Position numbers and translations under genes: made by a program. From contig CALKAN010000461.1 of the NCBI GenBank assembly GCA_937983035.1, positions 1 through 10,692 of the forward strand: a DNA stretch of 10,692 nucleotides. The letters are read 5' to 3'. Below are positions 1-7,489 of the stretch, piece by piece (within the stretch, counting starts at the first letter, position 1; every line of letters begins with the position of its first letter). The notes beneath the pieces are model-generated. The model made no database searches. It was not told the origin of the DNA and worked only from the letters and a program-made list of their open reading frames with translations. The stretch comes from an uncultured Paenibacillaceae bacterium. GTDB taxonomy: Bacteria; Bacillota; Bacilli; Paenibacillales; CALAME01.

Positions 1-1519
1 CGTCCTTGGGCATAAAGTTTTGCGGCGTATTTTCCGGTGACACCGATGGATAATAACGATAACAGCCGTCTTCGCCGACAACGAGGAAATCTTCATAGAA
101 CAATGCCGTTTCCCGCATGAAAGGCAGCAATTTTTCTTTCAGGAACTGTTCATCCCCGGTAAATAAGTAATATTCATAATAATGGCGCGACAGCCAGCCG
201 GCCGCGCTCGTCCAGTTCATGATGACCGGAACGATCTGATTCGGCACGCCGATGCCCGGCGTAGTCCCTGCAGGAATATAAATGCCGCGGCAGCCGTACA
301 ATTTTTTGGCATTGCTGCGGAAATCATCCATCATTTGCTCATAATAGTTAAACAATGCCGGCATCAGCTCATGCAAGCCGCCAACCGGCGCGTGCCAATA
401 CATCATCTGCACATTTTCATTCGCCATATTGTGCGACCAGATTAATCTGTAATCTCCTCCCCACAAGCCGTACATGCCGAACGGCAATGATTGGGCGTCC
501 GTGCCTGAAATAAACAAGTAGCGGCCGTATGCCCACATTTTTTCGATTAAAGAAGTCGGCGCTTCGCCGCCGTATGCTTCCAGCATCAATTCTTCATTCG
601 AACGCCAATCAGCTTCCTTCCCATCTCCTAATGCCATCGAAGCGGAATGAAACAGCCGCTGATGGATCGTTTGGTGCGATGCCAACATCCGGTCATAAGA
701 TTCATTCATCATGGAAAGTTCCTGTTTCAGCTTTGCCCATGACTCATTGCGCCCGCTCGTTACGAATACTTTCACGAGCACTAACACTTTCTCGCAATCT
801 GTAAAACGAACGGCGTTTTCCGTTTGGGTCAGCTGCCCTCCGGTCGGTATGACGCGCATCACAGCTCCGAAGTCCGTGCCGTCATCATTTTTTCCGGCAT
901 AATACACGTACGGCTGCTCTGCTTTCACTTCGATCGATTGCTCCAGCTCTATGTACTGATCGCTCTTCCCTCCGTCTGTCGGATGGAATGCCAAGCCGAT
1001 CGTTCCGCTGACAAGATGTTGATCGGAAGCAATTTCATACACGATGACATCGTCTGAACGGGACACAAACAATTTGCGTTCATATTTGGCAGATCCTTCA
1101 TTCCATTTCACCGACACTTCGCCGGTCTCCATGTTCAAACTGCGCTGATAAGCACGAAACGCCTCTTTGCACGGCATTTGCAGCTTGATTTCTGCAACAG
1201 GAAAACGAGCAGCCAACTTCGTGTTGTATCCGCTTTCTCTCACGGCGTTCGTTAAATGCCAGCTCGCTTTCAAAAACTGATGTTCATCCATCAATTTGCG
1301 AGTTTCCGCCAGCGTATGGCTCACATCCGGCAGCTCATCTTTTCTGCCCCAATGCCACAATTCCGCATGTCCAAGAATGATCGTCTCTTCCTCTACCGCT
1401 CCGTATACGGACGCGCCGATGACGCCATTGCCGGAAGGCAGCGCTTCCCGCCACATATTTTTCCACCATGATGCAGGATATTTCATGATGATTTGATGGC
1501 GATGATTCATTTTTTCCAA
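1..1519 (-). CDS. GH95-type glycoside hydrolase (alpha-L-fucosidase-like), C-terminus beyond window
   Basis: The frame is open from 1519 to the window edge: 506 residues, no stop. The N-terminus has the GH95 opening (WREALPSGNGVIGAS, residues about 23-37, then VEEETIILGHAELW), the beta-sandwich domain of the family. From about residue 320 the alpha/alpha-barrel begins. NEN at 367-369 followed by VQMMYW fits the two catalytic-site asparagines of GH95 (NxN-x-QMNYW in family members), and SPEN with Glu496 fits the general acid. The barrel remainder, with the partner aspartate, lies outside. Known members remove terminal L-fucose or L-galactose by inversion; the substrate here is inferred only. 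There is no signal peptide, so it is probably cytoplasmic and acts on imported oligosaccharide. TTG at 1519 is chosen because the purine-rich site at 1540-1528 (AAGGAGAAGGGGG) lies nearer to it than to the in-frame ATG at 1510. It is divergent from the AraC regulator, which probably controls it. Confidence 0.85.
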   Translation of the reverse strand, partial: MEKMNHRHQIIMKYPASWWKNMWREALPSGNGVIGASVYGAVEEETIILGHAELWHWGRKDELPDVSHTLAETRKLMDEHQFLKASWHLTNAVRESGYNTKLAARFPVAEIKLQMPCKEAFRAYQRSLNMETGEVSVKWNEGSAKYERKLFVSRSDDVIVYEIASDQHLVSGTIGLAFHPTDGGKSDQYIELEQSIEVKAEQPYVYYAGKNDDGTDFGAVMRVIPTGGQLTQTENAVRFTDCEKVLVLVKVFVTSGRNESWAKLKQELSMMNESYDRMLASHQTIHQRLFHSASMALGDGKEADWRSNEELMLEAYGGEAPTSLIEKMWAYGRYLFISGTDAQSLPFGMYGLWGGDYRLIWSHNMANENVQMMYWHAPVGGLHELMPALFNYYEQMMDDFRSNAKKLYGCRGIYIPAGTTPGIGVPNQIVPVIMNWTSAAGWLSRHYYEYYLFTGDEQFLKEKLLPFMRETALFYEDFLVVGEDGCYRYYPSVSPENTPQNFMPKD

Positions 1520-1597
1520 TCGATGATCCCCCTTCTCCTTTGTCTTCCATCAAATTTGTATCAATTTTTGCATCGATTTATGTCCAGCCCATCTCTC

Positions 1598-1626
1598 ATT
1601 ATTAACAATGACGGTGCGAATGTCTT
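1598..1626 (-). promoter_or_regulatory. candidate sigma-A promoter for the GH95 gene
   Basis: On the minus strand AAGACA (1626-1621) is followed after 17 nt by AATAAT (1603-1598). Transcription would start near 1591, giving a leader of about 70 nt. The -10 matches 5/6 and the -35 4/6. Weak match, correct spacing and direction. Confidence 0.4.
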
Positions 1627-1678
1627 TGGCTGATTTTCTTTCATTTATCCTAAATTCCAATTCTTTTTTTGCATTCGC

Positions 1679-1707
1679 TTGTCACCAGGCGCTCCCTTAT
1701 TTATGAT
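1679..1707 (+). promoter_or_regulatory. sigma-A promoter of the araC-family gene
   Basis: TTGTCA (1679-1684), a 17-nt spacer and TATGAT (1702-1707) form a near-consensus vegetative promoter. The expected start is near 1714, about 30 nt before the GTG start. The -10 lies inside the inverted repeat at 1694-1712, so a protein bound there would block transcription. Confidence 0.6.
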
Positions 1708-1712
1708 AAGGG
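1694..1712. promoter_or_regulatory. inverted-repeat operator candidate
   Basis: CCCTTAT (1694-1700), 5 nt, then ATAAGGG (1706-1712): a perfect 7-bp inverted repeat covering the -10 and start region of the regulator promoter. The position suits repression or autoregulation. AraC proteins usually bind direct or asymmetric repeats, so another factor is possible. The hairpin lacks a U-run and is upstream of the gene, so it is not a terminator. Confidence 0.4.
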
Positions 1713-1745
1713 TAACAGAAGGAGAAAGGGTGAACAGCCATTCGC

Positions 1746-2645
1746 GTGCCTGTCTATCGCTTTCGCGTCGATTATTTAACCCGATACTCGGAATATAACC
1801 CTCTCTTGCTTTTTGCCCAAAAATATGAATTTTCGTCCGGAGAATCCAGTCCGCTGCGCAGATGCTATGCCAATGCGATCATTCTCATCGAATCAGGGAA
1901 AGGCAAGCTGCGGCTGGACGATGATCTTCACGAACTTCGTGCCGGGTCCATGATCTATATCAGCGCCGGGCAGCTCCATCAGTGGTTCGCGGATCAAAAG
2001 GATCCGATGACGCATCGATGCGCCTATTTCGATTGGAAATATGTCGAACGAAAAACGTTTAAATATCAGCGCGATTACTTTGTCGGTCCTTATAAATTCA
2101 ATCCAGAGCTGACCGCCGCGCTTCCGCAGCTTGAACTCCGTCATATCGTCAAAGTGAACAACATCCCTTTATGGATTTCTTATTTCAATGCATTGACGCC
2201 GCCCCCCGAAATGCTTGCTGATCGAAATCCTTGGGGACAGCTGAAATATAACGGCGCTTTTCAAATTTTTTTAGAGCAATATTTGAGCATTGCCATGAAT
2301 GCAGAAGCCGTCTTTGATCTTCGCATTAAAAAAATTTTGGATCAAATCAGCCAGTCCTCTTGGCTCGAAAGCAAAGAAAATTTGTATGAATGGGCGAAGC
2401 AATTAGGCTTAGGAAAAAGCAGATTTCATGAACTGTTCAAAAAAGATACCGGTTACACGCCAAACCAATATTTAATGCATTTAAAATTTCACGCCATTCA
2501 AGAAGATTTAAGCTCTACCAATTTGTCGATTACGAAAATTTCGCGCAAATACGGGTACGCGACCATTCACAACTTCTCAAAAGCATTTAAATTGAAAACA
2601 GGGATGACCCCTTCCGAATACCGCTTCAAACACCGCTCTCCTTAA
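1746..2645 (+). CDS. AraC/XylS-family transcriptional regulator
   Basis: 299 aa, normal for the family. Residues about 35-85 look like an AraC-type cupin sensor strand (GKGKLRLDD, then GSMIYISAGQLHQW), which binds a small effector, usually a sugar. The C-terminal hundred residues carry two helix-turn-helix units: NLYEWAKQLGLGKSRFHELF (about 212-231) with KKDTGYTPNQYL, and SITKISRKYGYATIHNFSKAF (about 261-281) with the family signature KTGMTPSEYR. The start is GTG at 1746; a TGA at 1731 closes the frame above it. The AAGGAG at 1719-1724 is 21 nt away, although AAAGGG reaches closer, so initiation may be inefficient. It is divergent from the GH95 gene, the usual arrangement for a local activator of a glycosidase. 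The effector is not identifiable. Transcription ends at the hairpin at 2652. Confidence 0.93.
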   Translation: MPVYRFRVDYLTRYSEYNPLLLFAQKYEFSSGESSPLRRCYANAIILIESGKGKLRLDDDLHELRAGSMIYISAGQLHQWFADQKDPMTHRCAYFDWKYVERKTFKYQRDYFVGPYKFNPELTAALPQLELRHIVKVNNIPLWISYFNALTPPPEMLADRNPWGQLKYNGAFQIFLEQYLSIAMNAEAVFDLRIKKILDQISQSSWLESKENLYEWAKQLGLGKSRFHELFKKDTGYTPNQYLMHLKFHAIQEDLSSTNLSITKISRKYGYATIHNFSKAFKLKTGMTPSEYRFKHRSP

Positions 2646-2651
2646 AAACCA

Positions 2652-2698
2652 AAAAGTCACCGGCGATCGATCTGCTGACCGATTCACCGGTGACTTTT
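2652..2698. terminator. bidirectional rho-independent terminator
   Basis: AAAAGTCACCGG (2652-2663) and CCGGTGACTTTT (2687-2698) are perfect 12-bp complements around a 23-nt loop. The plus strand ends in TTTT. The minus strand continues with TTTTTGGTTTTT, so that side is stronger. It lies between the converging araC-family gene and the 66-aa gene and can serve both. Confidence 0.87.
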
Positions 2699-2708
2699 AT
2701 CATATGCG

Positions 2709-2909
2709 TTAAACCGCATCTTGTCGTTCCTTCAATTCGTAATGGATTTCCCTGATCTTCTCTTGAATCATGGTTGAATTCTCAAATTCGAAATTTTCCC
2801 GCGCGATGTTGAGCTCTCGAATTAATTGATTATGAAGTTCAATGAGTTCACGTTTACTCATTTCAGAAACCAACGGCAACTCTTCTCGTCCTTGATTCGG
2901 TTTGGACAT
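2709..2909 (-). CDS. small charged protein with a UVR-like (UvrB/UvrC motif) helical pair
   Basis: 66 aa, no signal peptide or membrane segment. Residues about 19-60 are predicted helical, and ELNIARENFEFENSTMIQEK then IREI resembles the UVR motif (hydrophobic, A..N.EFE.A...R..I..L) that mediates protein contacts in UvrB, UvrC, McsA and ClpC partners. Here the motif stands alone behind a 16-residue polar leader. The start is well supported by AAGGAG 7 nt upstream of ATG (2909). It lies 95 nt downstream of the ABC exporter operon on the same strand with no clear terminator between, so read-through from the exporter is possible. Its own end is the shared hairpin at 2652-2698. No function is assigned; the UVR likeness is by eye and could be chance coiled-coil similarity. 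Confidence 0.75.
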   Translation of the reverse strand: MSKPNQGREELPLVSEMSKRELIELHNQLIRELNIARENFEFENSTMIQEKIREIHYELKERQDAV

Positions 2910-3004
2910 TGATCTGCTCCTTCCATCGTTTCTTGATCAACGCTTGCTATTATTACTATTAAAACATATGAAGCGACATTAATAAAGCGAAAATTTTAAA
3001 AAAG

Positions 3005-4876
3005 TCAGAAATTTCCGGCTTTTATTTGATTCTCGTACAATTCACTGTAAAATCCTTTCTGTTCAAGCAGCTCATTGTGGGAACCTTGCTCAATGATTTT
3101 TCCGTCTTTCAGCACGACAATTTTATCCGCATTGCGAATCGTATTTAACCGATGGGCGATCACAAAGCTGGTTCTCCCTTTCATTAAGCGCTGAAGCGCT
3201 TCTTGAATTTTCAATTCTGTCACGGTATCGATGCTGCTTGTCGCTTCATCCAAGATAAGGATGGACGGATCCGCCAGAATTGCGCGGGCAATGGAAAGCA
3301 GCTGCCTTTGTCCCTGACTGATGCCGCCTCCGTTATGATCCAGCACTGTATCATACTGCTCCGGCAATTTCATAATAAAAGAATGCGCATTGGCCATCAT
3401 AGCCGCTTGTTCCACTTCTTCATCCGTTGCATCGAGTCGGCCGTAACGAATATTTTCTCGAACCGTTCCCCGAAACAAAAACGTATCTTGCAGCACGAAC
3501 GCCATATGACTGCGCAAGCTTTCTCTCTTAATTTGCGAAATGTCATGACCATCAATATAGATGGTTCCTTCATCCGCATCATAAAATCTTGAGAGCAAGT
3601 TTATTAAGGTCGTTTTGCCTGCGCCCGTCGGACCGACGAATGCGATCATCTCCCCGGGTTTCGCGTGAAAACTTACGTTCGTGATTGTATCGGCTTCTTT
3701 CTCGTAAGAAAACGTCACATTCGAAAACTTCACTTCGCCTTTTACTTGTTCCAATTCGCCTGCATGCTTTTCATCTTTTCTCTCTTCTTCTTCATCCAGC
3801 ACTTGAAACACTCTCTCAGCGCCGGCGATCGCTGACAACAACGTATTGAACTGGTTGGCCAAGTCGCTCAAAGGGCGGGTAAATTGTCTCGTATATTCCG
3901 CGAAAATGACAATGACCCCGATGGAGATCATATCATGCAGCGCAAGCAAACCTCCGATGCCGGCAACGATGGCAAAGTTTAAATTGTTCAAGCCGTTCAT
4001 CAGCTTCGGAATAAAGCCGGAGAATGTTTGCGCCCAGAAGCTGGCTTGTTTTAAATTTAAATTTTTCTCTCTGAATTCTGCGATGACCCTTTTCTCTTGC
4101 GAAAACGTTTTGACAATGCGCTGACCTGACATCGTCTCTTCAATATAACCGTTCAAATCGCCTAAATTCGCTTGAACAGCTTTGAACAAGACGCCTGTTC
4201 TTCTCGTAATCCACCTGAGTCCATAAATCATCAGCGGCACGACTAGAAATGTAATCAATGTAAGCAAAGGGCTCAGCCACACCATCACGCTGACAGTCCC
4301 AATCAATGTGAGCAAACTGGTGAAAATTTGAATGACAGAGCTGTTCAGCGTATTGCTGACATTCTCAATATCGTTCGTCACGCGGCTCATAATTTCGCCG
4401 TGCTGGCGTTTATCGAAATAAGGAATCGGCAGTCTGTGCAGATGTCTGAACAATTGCACTCGCATCCCATATACCGTTTTCTGCGCAATGCCGATCATCC
4501 AGAAATTCTGCAGCAGAACGGAAACCGAATGCAAAACATAGACGGCGGCCAAACCGATTAAAAAGTAAAGCAAGCCGCTGTTGTCTCGAGCGATGATGTA
4601 CCAGTCGATCGCTCTCCCGACAAGAAAAGGACCGAGCAAAGCCATCGCCGAGCTGATCACAACCATGATCAGAACGAGCGACAACTTCCATTTGCTTTCC
4701 GCCAAATAACTCCAAATTCTTTTGATGGTGCCAGCAAAATTTTTCGGTTTTTCTTTCTTCTTCGGCGCATGGCGGGATTGGATGGCCGGCATGTCTTTCA
4801 CTAATTTTTCATCGACTTTGATTTCATTCAGCTTAAATCTAGGGTATTGAAAAGGTTCAGCGAATTCTTTCCACAT
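3005..4876 (-). CDS. yfiC: heterodimeric ABC exporter, subunit with canonical Walker B (YfiC-like)
   Basis: 623 aa from ATG 4876. The frame is open further upstream, but that part lies inside the partner gene, and GGGAGGAGG precedes this ATG. A basic cytoplasmic leader (about 1-60) is followed by six membrane helices (about 63-330) and an ATPase domain. Walker A is GPTGAGKT (415-422), the Q-loop Gln463, Walker B ILILDE with catalytic Glu544 and H-loop His575. The signature is ISQGQ (519-523) instead of LSGGQ. In heterodimeric type IV exporters (LmrCD, BmrCD, TM287/288) this pattern pairs the functional site of one subunit with the signature of the other. The gene overlaps the end of the upstream subunit by 20 nt, indicating coupled translation. 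The role is probably drug or lipid export; the substrate is unknown. YfiC is preferred over YheH/BmrD because the protein is shorter than BmrD, but this is tentative. Confidence 0.9.
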   Translation of the reverse strand: MWKEFAEPFQYPRFKLNEIKVDEKLVKDMPAIQSRHAPKKKEKPKNFAGTIKRIWSYLAESKWKLSLVLIMVVISSAMALLGPFLVGRAIDWYIIARDNSGLLYFLIGLAAVYVLHSVSVLLQNFWMIGIAQKTVYGMRVQLFRHLHRLPIPYFDKRQHGEIMSRVTNDIENVSNTLNSSVIQIFTSLLTLIGTVSVMVWLSPLLTLITFLVVPLMIYGLRWITRRTGVLFKAVQANLGDLNGYIEETMSGQRIVKTFSQEKRVIAEFREKNLNLKQASFWAQTFSGFIPKLMNGLNNLNFAIVAGIGGLLALHDMISIGVIVIFAEYTRQFTRPLSDLANQFNTLLSAIAGAERVFQVLDEEEERKDEKHAGELEQVKGEVKFSNVTFSYEKEADTITNVSFHAKPGEMIAFVGPTGAGKTTLINLLSRFYDADEGTIYIDGHDISQIKRESLRSHMAFVLQDTFLFRGTVRENIRYGRLDATDEEVEQAAMMANAHSFIMKLPEQYDTVLDHNGGGISQGQRQLLSIARAILADPSILILDEATSSIDTVTELKIQEALQRLMKGRTSFVIAHRLNTIRNADKIVVLKDGKIIEQGSHNELLEQKGFYSELYENQIKAGNF

Positions 4877-6596
4877 GCTTTTCGGCCTCCTCCCAATTTT
4901 GTGATTCACAAATATCTCTGTACAATGCCGATTGTTCAAGCAATTGTTCATGGCGCCCCAAGGCTGATACTTTGCCGTCTTCGAGGAGCAAAATTAGATC
5001 TGCGCTGCGCGTGGAACTGACTTTTTGCGTAATCATCAGCGTCGTGCATGAATATTTCTTCAACGCTTGCAATAAATCTGCTTCTGTCTTGACATCGAGC
5101 GCACTGGTGCTGTCATCCAGCAGCAAAATTTTCGGCTTGCGCACGAGCGCTCTCGCAATCGAAAGGCGCTGTTTTTGCCCTCCGGATAAATTCACGCCCC
5201 GCTGTCCCAGCACCGTATCGTACTGTTTCGGCAATTTCAGGATCGTTTCGTGAATTTGCGCATCTTTGGCCGCTTCGATGATGTCTTCCATCGTGGCATC
5301 TTCTTTGCCCCATGCGATATTTTCTTTGACCGTTCCAGTGAACAGGAGCGCTTCTTGCGGAACGTAACCGATCTGCTTCCGCAAATGTTCCAGTTTGAGC
5401 TTGCGAATATCGATGCCGTCGATCGCAATGATGCCTTCATCCGTATCATACAACCGCGGAATCAATTGGAACAATGATGATTTGCCGGAACCGGTAGCCC
5501 CCATAATCGCAATCGTTTCACCCGGTTTCGCTTCAAAGGAAACATCCGAAAGCACCGGCGCTTTCTTGCCGGGATAACGGAAAGATACGCCGTCAAAACG
5601 AAGATGACCTTCCGTAATGCGCAGCTTCTCGTCGCTGTCATCTCGATCCGTTAAATCGATTTCGGTATTCAACACTTCCCGCGCGCGCTGCGCAGATGCC
5701 CGGGCTCTGGACAAGTTCATAATGACCATGGAAATGACCGAAAGCGCATGCATCATGCGCGTGGCGTAGTTAATCAGGGCGACAATTTCACCCTCCGTCG
5801 CTTGATTCGTTGAAAGTTCAATGCTTCCAAACCAAAGGATGGCCATGATGCTTATATTCATGACGAGCAAAATTCCCGGCATCGTTATTTCGGTGACGCG
5901 AAGCGCGGTTTGCGTTCGCTCCATCAATTGACGGCTTGCTTGCGTAAATCGCTTCACTTCATGGCTTCTGCGAAGAAAGGCTTTAATGAGACGCATGCCC
6001 ATTAAATTTTCTTGCATGACACTGTTGACGCCGTCCAATCGTTCCTGCACTTGACGGAATAACACCGCCACTTTTTTCATGATCCAACTCAAAAATAAAA
6101 TAATGACAGGAACAGTGACGACAATAATCAACGCTAATTTCAAATTGACAAATAATGCGGCGATCATCCCTCCGATTACCATCAACGGCGCCCGAAGAGC
6201 GATGCGCAAAAACATAAACACGGTATTCTGCAGCTGCACGACGTCATTCGTCAGTCTTGTGATTAATGACGAAGTTGGAAAACGGATAAAATTCGTAAAT
6301 GAAAACGATTGTATTTTCTCGTATAATCGTTCTCTCAGATCGAAGCTGAAACTTTGGCTGACATGCGACGCATAAAATGAATTGATAATTCCGGAAACAA
6401 AAGCCAGCAATGAGAACGCCAGCAAAATTCCGCCCCACCACAGCACCGAACTCAGATCATTTTGCAAGATTCCATCATCGATAATTCTGGAAATAATCAA
6501 TGGCTGCGACAGTTCTACCGCTAATTCTACAAACATCAGCAACAAAGCAACGATCATTGCCAGCCGATATGGCTTTAGAAATGATAATATCTTCAA
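4857..6596 (-). CDS. yfiB: heterodimeric ABC exporter, subunit with degenerate ATPase site (YfiB-like)
   Basis: 579 aa. Six transmembrane helices span about residues 10-290, followed by an ATPase domain: Walker A GATGSGKS (366-373), Q-loop Gln414, intact signature LSGGQ (470-474), Walker B LLLDD with Asp495 where the catalytic Glu should be, D-loop SALD, and Gln524 in place of the switch His. Asp plus Gln at these positions marks the non-hydrolysing site of heterodimeric exporters, which must pair with the canonical partner encoded just downstream. The start is TTG at 6596 (GGAG 10 nt upstream); MKILSFLKPYR is a typical N-terminus of the family. First gene of the operon. Promoter-like elements upstream (around 6630-6660) are weak. 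The name rests on size, order and motif pattern. Confidence 0.9.
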   Translation of the reverse strand: MKILSFLKPYRLAMIVALLLMFVELAVELSQPLIISRIIDDGILQNDLSSVLWWGGILLAFSLLAFVSGIINSFYASHVSQSFSFDLRERLYEKIQSFSFTNFIRFPTSSLITRLTNDVVQLQNTVFMFLRIALRAPLMVIGGMIAALFVNLKLALIIVVTVPVIILFLSWIMKKVAVLFRQVQERLDGVNSVMQENLMGMRLIKAFLRRSHEVKRFTQASRQLMERTQTALRVTEITMPGILLVMNISIMAILWFGSIELSTNQATEGEIVALINYATRMMHALSVISMVIMNLSRARASAQRAREVLNTEIDLTDRDDSDEKLRITEGHLRFDGVSFRYPGKKAPVLSDVSFEAKPGETIAIMGATGSGKSSLFQLIPRLYDTDEGIIAIDGIDIRKLKLEHLRKQIGYVPQEALLFTGTVKENIAWGKEDATMEDIIEAAKDAQIHETILKLPKQYDTVLGQRGVNLSGGQKQRLSIARALVRKPKILLLDDSTSALDVKTEADLLQALKKYSCTTLMITQKVSSTRSADLILLLEDGKVSALGRHEQLLEQSALYRDICESQNWEEAEKHVERIR

Positions 6597-6796
6597 TTGG
6601 CCACATCTCCGTCCTTTTTGATATCTAATTATCTATAGTAACATACTTTTGCATTCTTCGAAACGATGGACGCTGAAGCGCTCATAGCAGCCATTGCGGG
6701 GGCACCGTATTTTCCTCCCGCTGCCGTTTAAATCACTTCCCTCATATTACCATAATATCATTCAATCATATACGGAAAGGCGCATTGTCACCCATG

Positions 6797-6835
6797 AATT
6801 AACATGCGAAATTAACATATAATATATTATGTTAA
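6797..6835. repeat. AATTAACAT direct repeats with TTAACATA/TATGTTAA inverted repeat
   Basis: AATTAACAT occurs at 6797-6805 and again 13 nt later at 6810-6818. The second copy is part of the inverted repeat TTAACATA (6812-6819), 8 nt, TATGTTAA (6828-6835). Three half-sites in a tract also containing TATAAT (6818-6823) suggest a regulator binding site between the divergent genes. No known operator is recognised. Confidence 0.45.
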
Positions 6836-7034
6836 CTAATATTCGCTGAAACATCATAAGGGACGGAAAAACAGATCCCATTCCTTATAATTTAAAAAGC
6901 ATAAGGACATCAAAGGATTTCCACATTTCAATCACGCGCGGCATTCTTAAACACCGCGTCAAATATCTCTTGCGTATACGCACAAATCATGTATATGATG
7001 GATAAAAGACATGCAGAGCAAATGGATTCGACAT

Positions 7035-7063
7035 TTGTTAACCCGAATGTTTCTCGATCAAAT
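7035..7063 (+). promoter_or_regulatory. weak promoter candidate for the UPF0153 gene
   Basis: TTGTTA (7035-7040), 17 nt, TCAAAT (7058-7063): 4/6 matches in each hexamer with ideal spacing. It coincides with an inverted repeat ACATTTG (7031-7037) / CAAATGT (7059-7065), so part of the match may belong to that element. It would give a leader of about 120 nt. Confidence 0.25.
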
Positions 7064-7189
7064 GTTCAAACGCGCGCAATGCAATGCCATGCAATATTCA
7101 TTTCATGCATCATGAGCAGACAGCGGTTAAACTTTCTCGAGATGCAAATAGACCGTGCATGATGAAAAACGCAAAGAAGGTGAAATGCA

Positions 7190-7447
7190 ATGGAATGTCG
7201 AGTTGGCTGTGCTGCCTGCTGCATTGTCATATCGATCGCTTCGCCGATTCCAGGCATGCCTGAAGGAAAACCGGCAGGCGTCCGCTGCGTTCAGTTGACT
7301 GAAGACAATGCATGTCGTTTATTCGGTAAGCCGGAACGCCCCGCCGTATGCAGTCAATTTCGTCCATCGAAAGACATGTGCGGAGATTCAAACGAGGAAG
7401 CTTTTCGCAACTTATCTATATTAGAACAATTAAGCGCGCCAAATTGA
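7190..7447 (+). CDS. UPF0153 cysteine-cluster protein (YeiW/YkgJ-like, putative Zn/Fe-binding)
   Basis: 85 aa with eight cysteines: Cys3, 7, 10, 11 form the family cluster CxxxCxxCC, and Cys33, 42, 54 and 64 follow. The block SPIPGMPEGKPAGVRCVQL (about 18-36) and the PAVCSQF segment closely resemble E. coli YeiW as I remember it, which is about the same length, so this is a complete short member. The family is annotated as a zinc- or iron-chelating domain; no reaction is established. No signal peptide is seen, so it is cytoplasmic. The start is ATG 7190 after GAAGGTGA. It stands alone on the plus strand between oppositely oriented units. Its stop codon is the first base pair region of the hairpin at 7445-7471. 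Confidence 0.88.
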   Translation: MECRVGCAACCIVISIASPIPGMPEGKPAGVRCVQLTEDNACRLFGKPERPAVCSQFRPSKDMCGDSNEEAFRNLSILEQLSAPN

Positions 7448-7471
7448 GGAGGGATCACCAATCCCCCCTCA
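7445..7471. terminator. hairpin between converging genes, terminator candidate
   Basis: TGAGGAGGGAT (7445-7455) pairs with ATCCCCCCTCA (7461-7471) with one A/C mismatch around a 5-nt loop. It lies between the UPF0153 stop and the end of the minus-strand GIY-YIG-like gene. Neither side has a proper U-run, so it may work poorly or only stabilise 3' ends. Confidence 0.5.
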
Positions 7472-7489
7472 GGAATGATTGTTGCCGAA

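Larger units (their letters stand above)
6597..7189. other. 593-bp intergenic region, no convincing gene
   Basis: The region separates the divergent exporter operon and the UPF0153 gene. It is AT-rich in the middle and contains the TTAACAT repeats (6797-6835), a GC-rich hairpin without U-run (GCGGGGG 6696-6702 with CCTCCCGC 6714-6721), a 12-bp palindrome TGCGTATACGCA (6971-6982) and a spaced inverted repeat (7031-7065). Open frames here are under 60 codons, lack ribosome sites and have no recognisable product. It may hold a long leader or decayed sequence. Confidence 0.6.

Noticed and set aside
182..1553. Several 60-90 codon frames on both strands over the GH95 gene
   Set aside because: They are shadows of one continuous minus-strand frame with clear glycosidase homology.
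1671..1685. Catabolite-response (cre) site near the araC-family promoter
   Set aside because: TGCATTCGCTTGTCA has a central CG but several mismatches to the consensus and the wrong length.
2910..3004. Terminator for the ABC operon
   Set aside because: The T-run after the stop at 3005 is preceded only by a loopless GAAATTTC palindrome, too weak to call.
4874..4951. 25-codon N-terminal extension of the YfiC-like protein
   Set aside because: It lies wholly inside the coding end of the partner gene, and the ATG at 4876 has a good ribosome site and fits the family.
6971..6982. Perfect 12-bp palindrome TGCGTATACGCA
   Set aside because: About two or three such palindromes are expected by chance in a window of this size, and it is not placed on a promoter.
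6989..7162. 57-codon plus-strand ORF beginning MYMMDKRH upstream of the UPF0153 gene
   Set aside because: No ribosome site, low-complexity composition, and it spans the spaced inverted repeat and promoter candidate.
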